The notes under the pieces: model-generated
Seen by the model: the letters and a program-made list of their open reading frames with translations, nothing else
Told to the model about the DNA's origin: nothing
The model's database searches: none
Position numbers and translations under genes: made by a program
Source: JAMXLO01 sp963818775
GTDB lineage: Bacteria; Pseudomonadota; Alphaproteobacteria; Acetobacterales; Acetobacteraceae
Assembly (NCBI GenBank): GCA_963818775.1
Contig: CAWFUF010000024.1
Span: forward strand, 310,001 to 374,000
DNA: 64,000 nucleotides
Direction: 5' to 3'
Shown here: in pieces, positions 14,496-25,425 of the stretch
How positions within the stretch are numbered: the first letter of the stretch is position 1
How the letters are laid out: each line of letters opens with the position of its first letter

Positions 14496-17225
14496 ATGGC
14501 CTGGAAAGGCATCGGCCTGACGATCGCCGCTATCCTGGTCGTCTTGATAGCGCTCGGGCGCGCCAGCAGTCTCGTGGTCGATTGGGCGTGGTTTTCCAGT
14601 ATAGGCTATGCCAGCGTGTTCTGGACCGCTTTCGCCACCAAGGCGGCCCTGTTCGCGATCGTCTTCGCTGTCTCTGCGTTGCTGCTTTGGCTGAACGGCA
14701 GCATCGCACTGCGACTAGCAAGACCACGACAATTGCGGCTTCCAGCCTCACTTGCCGCACTGCAAGGTTCACCCTCGACGCCGGCTGGCATGCTCGGACC
14801 CATATCGGGACTGCTGCCATGGCGCCTGCTGATTCTCGCAGCCGCTCTGGTCGTCGCACTGCTGATCGCCATGTCGGAGATCGGCAAATGGGAGCTGGTC
14901 CTGCGGTTCATCTACCAGGTTCCGTACGGCCAGAACGATCCGTTGTTCGGCAAGGACATCGCTTTCTATCTGTTCTCGCTGCCAGTCTACAGCGCGCTCA
15001 AGAACTGGATGGTGCTGATCCTGCTGGCAAGCGCCGCCATCGCCGGTGCGGTCTATGTGCTGCACGGAGAGATCAATCTGGACAGCCAGACGTGGCGGTT
15101 CTCGCCTGCGGTACTCGCCCACGGCTCGGCGCTGCTTGGCGGCTATTTCGCGGTGAAGGCGTTGTCGTATGTGCTGGACCGCTACCTGCTGCTCTACGAC
15201 GACAACGGCGTCGTGGTCGGGGCCAGCTACACCGACGTCCATGTCGAACTGCCGATACTCTGGCTGTTGATCGGCCTCGCCATCGTTGCCGCCATTGTCG
15301 CGTGGGCCAATGTGCGGCTGCGCACATATCGGCTTCTCATCGGCGCCGCGGCAGTGGTCTTCGGCGGTTCGTTCCTGTTCGGCGAACTGCTGCCCGGCAT
15401 GTTCCAACGTTTCTACGTGAAGCCGAGCGAGCTGCAGTTGGAGTCGCCGTATCTTAAGCGGAACATCGACCTGACGCAGGAAGCCTACAATCTGCGGCAG
15501 ATCACGGTGAAGCCATTCCCCGTAGAGCAGGGGCTCACTTACCAGGCGCTGCAGGACAACCACGAAACCATCGACAACATCCGGCTGTGGGACTGGCAGC
15601 CGTTGCTCGACACCTACGCGCAGCTCCAGGAAATTCGCACCTACTATCGGTTCCTCGACGTCGACATTGATCGCTACCGCATCGATGGCACCTATCGGCA
15701 GGTCACCATCGCGCCGCGCGAGCTCGTATCATCGCTGCTGCCACCGAACGCGCAGACCTGGGTCAACCAGCATCTGCTGTTCACTCACGGCAACGGCGTG
15801 GTCATGTCGCCGGTGACGCAGAAGTCCACCGAAGGACTGCCGAACTTCTACCTGAAGGACATCCCGCCGGTCGCCACCGGCGGCCCTCCCATTACCGAGC
15901 CGCGTATCTACTTCGGCCAGGGCACCGATGGCGACGTGATCGTCAAAGGCAGCACGCCCGAGTTCGACTATCCCCAAGGGAAGGACAACGTTTACGCGTA
16001 TTACGATGGCACGGACGGGATCCCTATCGGCGGCATGTTCTGGCGCTCGCTGTTCGCCTGGCAGTTTGACGACGTCAACATCCTGCTCAGCAGCTATGTC
16101 ACTGGCGAGAGCAGGATCATGCTCCATCGCAACATTCAGGATCGCATAGAGACCATCGCGCCGTTCCTGCAACTGGATCACGACCCTTACGTGGTGATCA
16201 GCGGCGGGCGGCTCTATTGGATGCAGGATGCCTACACCACGAGCGACTGGTTCCCCTACGCTCAGCCGCAGACCGGAGACAACTTCAATTACATCCGCAA
16301 TTCAGTGAAGGTCGTCGTCGATGCGTACAACGGCACGGTCACGTTCTACGTGATGGATACCGCGGACCCGATCATCACGACCTACCGGCAAATCTTTCCT
16401 GCACTGTTCAAGCCGTTCGACGCGATGCCCGCGGATCTGCAACGGCACATCCGCTATCCCGAAGACCTGTTCCGCATCCAGGCCCAGCAGTACCGCGCCT
16501 ATCACATGTCCGCGCCCGAGGTGTTCTACAATCGCGAAGACCTCTGGCAGTTCCCGCGCGAACCCACTGGCCCCGACGGCAACACCACAGGCACCAGGAT
16601 GGCGCCTTACTACATGATCATGCGCCTGCCAGAAGAATCGCGCGCCGAGTTCTTCCTCATGCTCCCCATGTCGCCAAGCCAGCGAGAGAACATGATCGCC
16701 TGGCTGGCCGCGCGCTGTGACCCGCCCGACTACGGCAAGCTCATCGTCTACGAATTCCCCAAGGACAAACTCGTCTACGGCCCGTTCCAGATCGAGGCGC
16801 GCATCAACCAGAACACCGAGATCTCGCAGCAGATCTCGCTGTGGAATCAGATGGGTTCGCGGGTGATTCGCGGGAATCTATTGGTCGTGCCGATCGCGAA
16901 TTCGATCTTGTATGTGACACCACTGTATCTTCGCGCCGAGTCCGGCCAACTGCCGGAACTCAAGCGGGTCATCGCGGCCTACGGCGACCGCGTCGTGATG
17001 GAGGACACGCTGCCCGAAGCGTTGGCCGCGCTGTTCAACCAACCGATGCCTGCCGCCGCATCGCCGGTTAGCGCGAACTCCATCCCCGCCAACGGACCGG
17101 CACGCGAGGCACTCGACCACTATGACCACGCTATCGAACGGCTCAAGGCCGGCGACTGGGGCGGCTTCGGCAGCGAACTCGACGCGCTGCGCCCTCTGCT
17201 CGAGAAGCTGAACGTCGCGCATTAG
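14496..17225 (+). CDS. UPF0182 family large membrane protein
   Basis: 909 residues. The first 300 residues hold about seven hydrophobic helices (residues 5-25, 38-65, 110-130, 160-180, 200-225, 250-270, 280-300). A large soluble domain follows, beginning at the conserved FYVKPSELQLESPYLKRNIDLTQEAYNL, with many Trp/Tyr-rich strands and a tail of about 60 residues. Length and layout fit COG1615/UPF0182, whose function is unknown. GGAGGAG precedes the ATG at 14496. It lies 32 bases after the RutA-like gene and may be co-transcribed with it. Confidence 0.9.
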   Translation: MAWKGIGLTIAAILVVLIALGRASSLVVDWAWFSSIGYASVFWTAFATKAALFAIVFAVSALLLWLNGSIALRLARPRQLRLPASLAALQGSPSTPAGMLGPISGLLPWRLLILAAALVVALLIAMSEIGKWELVLRFIYQVPYGQNDPLFGKDIAFYLFSLPVYSALKNWMVLILLASAAIAGAVYVLHGEINLDSQTWRFSPAVLAHGSALLGGYFAVKALSYVLDRYLLLYDDNGVVVGASYTDVHVELPILWLLIGLAIVAAIVAWANVRLRTYRLLIGAAAVVFGGSFLFGELLPGMFQRFYVKPSELQLESPYLKRNIDLTQEAYNLRQITVKPFPVEQGLTYQALQDNHETIDNIRLWDWQPLLDTYAQLQEIRTYYRFLDVDIDRYRIDGTYRQVTIAPRELVSSLLPPNAQTWVNQHLLFTHGNGVVMSPVTQKSTEGLPNFYLKDIPPVATGGPPITEPRIYFGQGTDGDVIVKGSTPEFDYPQGKDNVYAYYDGTDGIPIGGMFWRSLFAWQFDDVNILLSSYVTGESRIMLHRNIQDRIETIAPFLQLDHDPYVVISGGRLYWMQDAYTTSDWFPYAQPQTGDNFNYIRNSVKVVVDAYNGTVTFYVMDTADPIITTYRQIFPALFKPFDAMPADLQRHIRYPEDLFRIQAQQYRAYHMSAPEVFYNREDLWQFPREPTGPDGNTTGTRMAPYYMIMRLPEESRAEFFLMLPMSPSQRENMIAWLAARCDPPDYGKLIVYEFPKDKLVYGPFQIEARINQNTEISQQISLWNQMGSRVIRGNLLVVPIANSILYVTPLYLRAESGQLPELKRVIAAYGDRVVMEDTLPEALAALFNQPMPAAASPVSANSIPANGPAREALDHYDHAIERLKAGDWGGFGSELDALRPLLEKLNVAH

Positions 17226-17254
17226 CACGTTGGAAAACGAGGTCGTTTCGCCAT

Positions 17255-17348
17255 TGTCATTGCGAGGAGCGTAGCGACGAAGCAATCTCGTTCGAGTGTG
17301 CAAACCTTTGACTGGGATTGCTTCGTCGCTGCGCTTCTCGCAATGACA
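17255..17348. repeat. Dispersed long palindrome (family A), copy 2
   Basis: Left arm 17255-17290 (TGTCATTGCGAGGAGCG...) and right arm 17315-17348 are inverted copies around a short loop. The element sits between two convergent genes (UPF0182 and the decarboxylase-like gene), a position suited to a bidirectional terminator. Confidence 0.85.
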
Positions 17349-17409
17349 GCACACATCTCGCTATTCGATGATGCCGGACACTTGGAGCGCAGGGCGCAGG
17401 CCCGAGGTG

Positions 17410-18399
17410 TCAAACGCGATGCGTCTCGTGCGTGGACGGATGAAACAGTTCCTCCGGCGCCAGCAAACGCGGCGACAACCCCTCGGCATGATGCCGGCGC
17501 AAGAACACCTCAAGCACGTGGCGGTTCGCGTCCAGGCCGTACGACCAGAAATCCTCACCCATCAACTGCCGTGCCGCGTGCAGATGTTCGTCGAGGAACG
17601 GCAGCGTCACCTTCGAAGCCGACGTGTCGCCCAGTTTTGCGAGCGCGCGAGCCTTCGACTGCTCGAACGCCTTCATCGCGGCCGCCGGAAGCCAGGGGTG
17701 CTGCTCCGCCAGCGTGCGGCGAATGCCGAGGATGTGCATGATCGGGAATATCCCCGACTTGCGGAACCACGCCGCCGCGGCTGCCGCAGGATCAGGATAC
17801 AACCACCGGACCTGCGGATGCCTGCCGAAGCACGACGGCGCACGCGGGCCGATCACCGCATCGATCGCGCCATCGGCCAGCATGCCGGAGATGGTCGCAC
17901 CTTCCGGCGCATCCTCCACGCGCACATCGCGCGGCAGGTTGAGCGCGATCTTCTCGATGCGTCCAGCCTGCTCATAGCCACCGCGCACCCAGGTGACATC
18001 GGAAGGCTTCACCCCGTGCTCGTCCTCCAGCACGGCGCGCGTCCAGACATTGGCGGTGACCTGATATTCCGGCACGCCGATGCGCTTGCCCTTCAGATCC
18101 TCCGGCCGCGCAATGCCGCGATCAGCGCGGATATAGATCGAGTTGTGGCGGAACGCGCGCGACGGAAACACCGGGACGCCGACATACGGGCAGTCGCCGT
18201 TCGCGGTCTTCACGGTGAAGCTGCTCATCGACAATTCGCAGATGTCGAAATCGGCATGACGAAACGCGCGAAAGAAGATCTCTTCCGGCTCCAGCAGCAT
18301 GAACACCGGATCGACGCCGTCAATCTGCACGCTGCCGTCGACCAGTGGCCGCACCCGGTCGTAGTCGCCTATCGCGACAGAGAGCGAGAGTCTGCTCAT
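17410..18399 (-). CDS. 4,5-dihydroxyphthalate decarboxylase-like protein (periplasmic-binding fold)
   Basis: 329 residues from the ATG at 18399. The start LSLSVAIGDYDRVRPLVDG, the segment EPEEIFFRAFRHADFDICELS and VFPSRAFRHNSIYIRADRGI match the Pht5/4,5-dihydroxyphthalate decarboxylase family, which uses a type-2 periplasmic-binding-protein fold without a signal peptide; none is seen here. GIFPIMHILGIRR is also typical. The start overlaps the stop of the upstream Rieske oxygenase by four bases (ATGA), which supports an aromatic degradation pair: ring dihydroxylation, then decarboxylation. Alternative: an ABC-type binding protein, but there is no transporter nearby. Confidence 0.82.
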   Translation of the reverse strand: MSRLSLSVAIGDYDRVRPLVDGSVQIDGVDPVFMLLEPEEIFFRAFRHADFDICELSMSSFTVKTANGDCPYVGVPVFPSRAFRHNSIYIRADRGIARPEDLKGKRIGVPEYQVTANVWTRAVLEDEHGVKPSDVTWVRGGYEQAGRIEKIALNLPRDVRVEDAPEGATISGMLADGAIDAVIGPRAPSCFGRHPQVRWLYPDPAAAAAAWFRKSGIFPIMHILGIRRTLAEQHPWLPAAAMKAFEQSKARALAKLGDTSASKVTLPFLDEHLHAARQLMGEDFWSYGLDANRHVLEVFLRRHHAEGLSPRLLAPEELFHPSTHETHRV

Positions 18400-19701
18400 T
18401 CCGCCGCCTCGGAAATCGGCGCCAGCGCCAGCTCCTCCGGCGCGACACCCAATGTGCGCCAATCCTGTGCCATCGGCACGACGCCCTCGAACGAGCGCAG
18501 CTTCGCGTGCGGGATGTACGGCTCACCGCGCCCGATCACGCGACCCGTCGCCTGGAAGTCGCGCACCGCCTCCAGCATGATGCGGCGGAATTGCAGGATC
18601 GCGGTGTCGCTCGCGCCCAGCCGTTCCTGCGATCTGTCTGCGATCGGCCCCATTGTCTCCCACATCGCGATGTCCTGGTTGGGAATGCCATGAATGCCGG
18701 TGAAATTCCCATCCCGCATCGCCGCGCGGTCCTGCATGAAATCGTTGTCGCGCGTGCGCATCTTGCGAAACCGTCGATCGACATCGACGCCCACCTCGGC
18801 GCCCAGGAAGCGCCGCCAGGACGCAGCGTCAGGCACTGTCGCGCCACCCCAGGCGATGAAGTGAAAGGTCGTGTGCGTGTCGTCCATCGGCACCTGATGG
18901 ATCGCCATGTTGTAGAGATTGTTTGGCGGAATCTGCACGGTGAACGGCGCAATGAACAGCGTCGTGCGCACATACACATGGGTCGCTTCATTGCGGATCG
19001 GCTTGCGCAGCGCCGCATAGCGGAAGCCGAACGAGGTGCGCTGCACGACCAGCCGCGGTGCCTTGTCGGTGGAAGGTCGCAGCCAGAGCTGGTCGTTCGC
19101 CACGCTGGCCTCGTCCACTTCCGCCGGCACCATGTCGGACGCATGCAGTGTCGATGAGTGCGCCGAATCGATCGCACCCTCGAGCACCTGCGCCCAGTTG
19201 CAATCGACAATGATTTTGGCGATCGAGATGCGCGCATCAGGCGAGGGCTGGAACACTGGCGGATCGAACGCTGGCATCTCCGTCTGCGGTCCCATGAACA
19301 CCCACAGCAGACCCGCGGCCTCGTGAACCGGATACGCCTTGTGCTTCAGCTTCTCCTTGAAACGAGAATCCGGCGGCTCCGATGGCATCTCCAGCACATT
19401 GCCAGCCACGTCGACCTTCCAGCCGTGATACAAACAGCGGAGGCCGCATTCCTCGTTACGTCCCAACGCCAGCGACGCGCGGCGGTGTGCGCAGTATTCG
19501 CCCACCACGCCGAGCCTGCCGTCGCTGTCGCGGAAAGCCACGAGATCCTCGCCGAGCAGACGCACGCGCACCGGTGCGCCATCGCGTTCCGGCAACTTCC
19601 TCCGACAGGCAGGCCGGCAACCAGTGCCGCCGCATGATCTGTCCCATCGGCGCGTCGCCTTCGACGCGACAGAGCAGGTCGTTGTCTTCCGCTGAGAGCA
19701 T
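18396..19701 (-). pseudogene. Rieske aromatic-ring dioxygenase alpha subunit (phthalate 4,5-dioxygenase-like), frameshifted
   Basis: A start at 19701 with GGAGG just upstream gives LSAEDNDLLCRVEGDAPMG and HWLPACLSEEV, then loses frame. The rest of the protein resumes in another frame as PERDGAPVRVRLLGEDLVAF. Dropping one of the two A's at 19594-19595 (plus strand) restores a single protein of about 434 residues. The Rieske centre is intact (CAHRRASL, CLYHGW) and the mononuclear iron site lies near EGAIDSAHSSTLH. The family hydroxylates phthalate-like aromatics using an external reductase, not seen here. Either a real null mutation or a sequence error. It is the first gene of a pair with the decarboxylase-like gene. 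Confidence 0.85.
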
Positions 19702-19766
19702 CAGCGTTCCTCCTTGGACGTCGTATATCCAAGGCGAATCCGCGCGCTCTGTCCATCATGCGCTCT

Positions 19767-19802
19767 GTCGTCATGGCCGGCCTCGTGCCGACCATCCACG
19801 TC
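19767..19802. repeat. Dispersed palindrome (family C), copy 1
   Basis: Short element CGTCATGGCCGGCCTCGTGC continuing CGACCATCCACGTCTT. GGCCGGC and its mirror GCCGACC form the stem. Related copies are at 34645-34679 and 57455-57490. It lies between divergent genes. Confidence 0.7.
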
Positions 19803-19885
19803 TTGCTCGCGCGGACAAGCCCGGCCCCGCGTGACCTCCACGGCAATACGCACTAGCCTCGCCGCAATAGTTGGGAGGATGTCCC

Positions 19886-20668
19886 TTGCGACGTGACATC
19901 ATTGCGATCGCCGGCGTCGAGCTGGAGCTGTTCGAGGCCGGTAATGGCCCACCGATCCTGTTCCTGCACGGCGCCCAGGGCTTCGCTCTCGAGCATCCCT
20001 GTGTCGGGCCCCTCTCAGCGCGGCATCGGCTGATCGCGCCGTCGCATCCGGGCTTCGGCAATTCCAGCCTGCCCGAATGGATCGATGCGGTGGACGACAT
20101 CGCCTACATCCATCTCGAACTGCTCGAACGCCTCGGCCTCGATCAGGTCGACGTGATCGGTTGCTCGATCGGTGGCTGGGTCGCCGCGGAACTCGCCACC
20201 AAGATGCCGAAGGCGGTGCGCAGGCTGGTGCTGGTCGGACCGGTCGGCGTAAAGACCGGCCCGGTGGATCGGCTGGATATTCCCGACATCTTTGCGCAGC
20301 CGCAGAGTGCACTGGAGAAGCTGCTGTTCCACGATCCGGACCGCATGCGGATGGATCCCGCGCGGCTCACTGACGAACAGCTTGCGATCATGGTGCGCAA
20401 TCGCGAGACGCTCGCGCTGCTGGCGTGGGAACCCTACATGCACAATCCCAAGCTGCCCCACCGGCTGCATCGTGTCACTGCGCCGACATTGTTCCTGCGG
20501 GGCGAAAGCGATGGCCTCGTGTCAGCCGAGTACCTCGCGGCCTATGCGCGCCTGCTGCCCAACGCCCGTACCGCCACGATTGCCGCGGCAGGGCACGCGC
20601 CCCATGCCGAGCAGCCGGACGCATTCGCGAATACGGTACTGACATTCCTCGAAACGGGAACGGTGTGA
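19886..20668 (+). CDS. Alpha/beta hydrolase
   Basis: 260 residues from a TTG at 19886, preferred because GGGAGGA ends about six bases before it; a TTG at 19871 would overlap that site. Fold motifs: oxyanion-hole ILFLHGAQG, nucleophile elbow GCSIGG with the serine as nucleophile, late Asp in LRGESDGLV, and the catalytic His in AAGHAPHAEQP. The closest functional group would be meta-cleavage-product or ester hydrolases. It is divergent from the Rieske/decarboxylase pair and translationally coupled (TGATG) to an LLM oxidoreductase, so it could belong to the same catabolic set. Confidence 0.87.
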   Translation: MRRDIIAIAGVELELFEAGNGPPILFLHGAQGFALEHPCVGPLSARHRLIAPSHPGFGNSSLPEWIDAVDDIAYIHLELLERLGLDQVDVIGCSIGGWVAAELATKMPKAVRRLVLVGPVGVKTGPVDRLDIPDIFAQPQSALEKLLFHDPDRMRMDPARLTDEQLAIMVRNRETLALLAWEPYMHNPKLPHRLHRVTAPTLFLRGESDGLVSAEYLAAYARLLPNARTATIAAAGHAPHAEQPDAFANTVLTFLETGTV

Positions 20669-21837
20669 TGAAGGCCTGGCATTTCAGCGAAAACGCCTAT
20701 CCCTATCTGCCGCCGGCCGACGAGTACGAGTCGATCCGCGTCAGCCTGCCGAACCGCGTCTACGATCCGCAGAAAGGCGCCGCGCTGTACGACCGCTTCC
20801 TCGACGAATGGCTGATCGCGGAAGACGAGGGCATGGACATCATGCTCAACGAGCACCACCAGACCGCGACCTGCGTCGATCCCGCCGCACCGCTGGTGCT
20901 CGCCGCCCTCGCCCGCCTCACCAAAAAGGCGCGCCTGCTCATCCTCGGCAATCCGATCGCCAATCGCCATCAGCCGGTGCGCGTGGCCGAGGAGATGGCG
21001 ATGGTGGACGTGCTGTCGCACGGCCGCCTGGAAGCCGGCTTCGTGCGCGGCGTGCCCTACGAGGTGCTGCCCGCCAACAGCAACCCGGTGCGCATGAACG
21101 AGCGCCAGTGGGAGGCGCTCGATCTCATCGTCAAGGCCTGGACGACGCATGACGGCCCGTTCAGCCATGAAGGCCGCTTCTTCCACTATCGTGCGGTGAA
21201 CATCTGGCCACGCTGTTATCAGCAGCCGCATCCGCCGATCTGGATCAGCACCACCAGTCCGTCTGGCGCGGCGCGGGTCGGGGCGCACGGCTACGTGCAG
21301 GCGACGTTCCTCACCGGCTTCGACGGCACACGCGCGATCTTCGACGCGTACCGGGCAGGCTGGCGCGAGGCGGGACGCGGCAACGACGTGCCAGCGCATC
21401 GGCTCGCCTACGCCGCGATGGTCTACACCGCACCGAACGAGGCGGATGCGCGCGCCGGAGCGGAAAAGCTGTTGTGGTACATCACCTCGAACAAGGTGCC
21501 GCCGCACTTCGCCAATCCCCCCGGCTATGTGCCGGTGCAGGCCAACGTCGCAATGCTGCGCGGCGCGGAACATCCGCTGAGCGCGTTCCGTAAAACCGCC
21601 AGCGTGGAGGGTGCGATCGACGCCGGCATCATGTTCGCCGGCACACCCGATCAGGTGTACCGCCAGATGAAGAAGCTCTACGACCACGTGGGCGGGTTCG
21701 GGCACCTGCTGATCATGGGCCAGGCCGGCTTCCTCGAGCACGACGAGACGGTACTCGGTATCCGCACCTTCGGCCGCGAACTCTATCCGCGGCTCAAGGA
21801 GGAATTCCCTGACACGGTGATCACCGGCGCTGGCTGA
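20668..21837 (+). CDS. LLM-class flavin-dependent oxidoreductase
   Basis: 389 residues starting at the ATG at 20668, which shares one base with the hydrolase stop. Seen: DIMLNEHHQTATCVDPAAPLVLAALARLTKKARLLILGNPIANRHQPVRVAEEMAMVDVLSHGRLEAGFVRGVPYEVL and PPIWISTTSPSGAARVGAHG. These are luciferase-family signatures. Coupling to an alpha/beta hydrolase suggests successive steps: oxygenation to an ester or lactone, then hydrolysis (Baeyer-Villiger-like; inference). Stop at 21837. Confidence 0.9.
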   Translation: MKAWHFSENAYPYLPPADEYESIRVSLPNRVYDPQKGAALYDRFLDEWLIAEDEGMDIMLNEHHQTATCVDPAAPLVLAALARLTKKARLLILGNPIANRHQPVRVAEEMAMVDVLSHGRLEAGFVRGVPYEVLPANSNPVRMNERQWEALDLIVKAWTTHDGPFSHEGRFFHYRAVNIWPRCYQQPHPPIWISTTSPSGAARVGAHGYVQATFLTGFDGTRAIFDAYRAGWREAGRGNDVPAHRLAYAAMVYTAPNEADARAGAEKLLWYITSNKVPPHFANPPGYVPVQANVAMLRGAEHPLSAFRKTASVEGAIDAGIMFAGTPDQVYRQMKKLYDHVGGFGHLLIMGQAGFLEHDETVLGIRTFGRELYPRLKEEFPDTVITGAG

Positions 21838-21850
21838 CCCGGCGACGGCC

Positions 21851-22108
21851 TCAGCGACCGCGCGCTCTTGCCGCCCCCACGGGACTATCGATCACGCCAA
21901 AGGTTCGTGAGTCCGTCCCCGCATGTCCGATCTGGTAGCCTTGCGCGCTCAGTCCACGCCGCATCAACTCCCTTACCGCCGCCGCCCGGCTGGGCATGCG
22001 CTCGGCAAATCGGAAGTTGTCGATCGCGACCAACTCGTCGGCGTCCAGCATGATCTGCAGTCGCTCGCCCCTGGACAGAACATTGCCCTTGGCGGTCGTT
22101 TCCGGCAT
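21851..22108 (-). CDS. Ribbon-helix-helix DNA-binding protein
   Basis: 85 residues. RLQIMLDADELVAIDNFRFAERMPSRAAAVRELMRRGLSAQG is a typical ribbon-helix-helix unit: one strand (RLQIML) then two helices, the second ending RELMRRGL. Such dimers bind short repeated operators and often regulate their own gene. The start is at 22108 behind a GGGGGGCGCGGAG run. Two perfect 12-base direct repeats lie 25-62 bases upstream and are likely its operator. No toxin partner is adjacent. Confidence 0.78.
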   Translation of the reverse strand: MPETTAKGNVLSRGERLQIMLDADELVAIDNFRFAERMPSRAAAVRELMRRGLSAQGYQIGHAGTDSRTFGVIDSPVGAARARGR

Positions 22109-22132
22109 CTCCGCGCCCCCCGATGACAGCCC

Positions 22133-22170
22133 TTACTCATTCAAGGCGAGTTTGCTGTTTACTCATTCAA
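22133..22170. promoter_or_regulatory. Pair of 12-base direct repeats upstream of the RHH gene (candidate operator)
   Basis: TTACTCATTCAA occurs at 22133-22144 and again, identical, at 22159-22170, 26 bases apart (about 2.5 helical turns). The region is AT-richer than its surroundings and lies just upstream of the RHH start on the minus strand, where the repeats read TTGAATGAGTAA. Autoregulation by the RHH protein is the simple reading. Confidence 0.5.
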
Positions 22171-22380
22171 CCTAAAAGCGTCAACCGACGATTTCCGCTC
22201 CTGGTGAGTGATAGGCACGGAAGATGCAACCTATTGGGAAGATGCAATCTGGGATGCACGCGTAACCTGCGGCGAAGGCCGAAGATACCCACTGCGAAAT
22301 GGGCTGGACGTCGCCCCAATCCCCTCCGAAGATAATTAACGCACGGTTGGTATCTGAGCGCGGTTGCATGGGAGTAATCG

Positions 22381-22764
22381 GTGACAAGACCGGCTGCGAC
22401 GCGGCGGAAGCGTCACGCCATCTTCCTCGTTGATGACGAACCAGCCCTTGGGGAAACGATCAAGGCATATCTGACCGAGAGCGCGATGGAGGTCGTTCCC
22501 ATCCATGATTCCATCGTGGCGCTGGGAGTGCTCGAAGCCAGGCCGGCGATCGATCTCCTGGTGACCGAGATCGCCACGGACGACGGAATGCCCCGTTCCG
22601 TTGCTTTGATGGTGCGGCGTCTCGTCCTGGGCGTTGGCTTCGTTTTTATGACCGGACGTCCACAGTTGCTCGGCACAACCGGTGAGATGCGGGACAAGGC
22701 GTTCGTCAAGCCGGTTGATCTGGCCAATCTGCCGCAGGAAATCCGCCACCGCCTTACCGAGTGA
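22381..22764 (+). CDS. Stand-alone response-regulator receiver domain with Glu at the phosphorylation site
   Basis: 127 residues from a GTG, with no output domain. The receiver fold is recognisable: acidic pair Asp18-Asp19 (IFLVDDEP), Thr91 (FVFMTGRP) and Lys110 (FVKPVD). At the phospho-acceptor position, where DLLVxD is expected, the sequence is DLLVTEI, with Glu63 (GAG at 22567). Glu can mimic the phosphorylated state, so the protein may be locked on or signal without a kinase. No histidine kinase is adjacent. It is separated from the RHH gene by about 270 bases and from glnS by about 70. Confidence 0.75.
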   Translation: MTRPAATRRKRHAIFLVDDEPALGETIKAYLTESAMEVVPIHDSIVALGVLEARPAIDLLVTEIATDDGMPRSVALMVRRLVLGVGFVFMTGRPQLLGTTGEMRDKAFVKPVDLANLPQEIRHRLTE

Positions 22765-22836
22765 AATCCGTCCCCTCGAGGTTCGTCAAACGCTCCACCG
22801 GGGTGTAGATTGGCGCCTCTTGGCGGAGCCTCAGCT

Positions 22837-24530
<1,694 letters not shown>

Positions 24531-24534
24531 CCGA

Positions 24535-25386
24535 ATGCAGTTCGGCGCCGCGATGTTCTTCACCGACGCCTCGATGACGCCAGGCGAACTCGGCCCGCTG
24601 CTGGAGCAGCGTGGCTTCGAATCGCTGTGGGTCCCCGAGCATTCGCACATCCCGCTGGTACGCACCAAGGCGTTCCCCGGCGGCCCCGAACTGCCACGGC
24701 CATACTACGACATCATGGACCCGTTCCTGGTGCTCACCGCCACGGCCGTGGCAACGAAGACATTGAAGGTCGGCACCGGCGTGTGCCTGATCAACCAGCG
24801 CGATCCAATCCAGACCGCCAAGCAGGTCGCCTCGCTCGACCAATTGTCCGGTGGACGTTTCCTGTTTGGCGTCGGCAACGGCTGGAACAAGGAGGAGATG
24901 GAACACCACGGCACCAACTACGACACGCGCCACAAGCTGTCGCGCGAGCGCATCGAGGCGATGAAGGCGATCTGGTCGCACGACACCGCGGAGTATCACG
25001 GCGAATTCGTCAACTTCGCACCGATGCAGACCTGGCCGAAGCCGGTGCAGCAGCCGTTCCCGATCATCGTCGGCGGCGCGTTTCCCTATGGCGCGCGGCG
25101 CGCGGTTCGCTACGGCGACGGCTGGCTTCCCGGCGCCGGCCGCACGCGGCATGGCGACATCGCGCAAACCCTGCCGGAATTCCACAAGATGGCACAGGAG
25201 GCAGGGCGCACCGTTGCGTCGCTTCCGGTCACGCTGTTCCGCGTCGCCGAGGATCTTGATCAACTGCACCGGTATCGCGATCTTGGGATCGCCCGCGTGG
25301 TGATCAGCCTGCCGGCGGCGAAGGCTGATGCCATTCTGCCGATCCTCGACCGCTGGGAGCCACTGATGCGGGCCGTCGCCGCCTGA
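24535..25386 (+). CDS. LLM-class F420/FMN-dependent oxidoreductase
   Basis: 283 residues, with a GGGAGC site ahead of the ATG at 24535, a few bases after glnS. Seen: FESLWVPEHSHIPL, LKVGTGVCLINQRDPIQTAKQVASLDQLSGGRFLFGVGNGWNKEEMEHHG and PKPVQQPFPIIVGGAFPYGARRAVRYGDGWLPG, all typical of the probable F420-dependent subgroup of about 280 residues. Cofactor (FMN or F420) cannot be decided from sequence. It is placed in a row with glnS and dps, without obvious functional link. Confidence 0.9.
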   Translation: MQFGAAMFFTDASMTPGELGPLLEQRGFESLWVPEHSHIPLVRTKAFPGGPELPRPYYDIMDPFLVLTATAVATKTLKVGTGVCLINQRDPIQTAKQVASLDQLSGGRFLFGVGNGWNKEEMEHHGTNYDTRHKLSRERIEAMKAIWSHDTAEYHGEFVNFAPMQTWPKPVQQPFPIIVGGAFPYGARRAVRYGDGWLPGAGRTRHGDIAQTLPEFHKMAQEAGRTVASLPVTLFRVAEDLDQLHRYRDLGIARVVISLPAAKADAILPILDRWEPLMRAVAA

Positions 25387-25425
25387 TCAGATGACCCGCC
25401 TGATCCGATGTAAGGAGAACGTCAC

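Noticed and set aside
17410..18399. Periplasmic ABC transporter binding protein
   Set aside because: No signal peptide, no transporter genes, and the sequence fits the dihydroxyphthalate-decarboxylase branch coupled to a Rieske oxygenase.
21851..22108. Toxin-antitoxin module
   Set aside because: The RHH protein could be an antitoxin, but no toxin-like gene is adjacent on either side.
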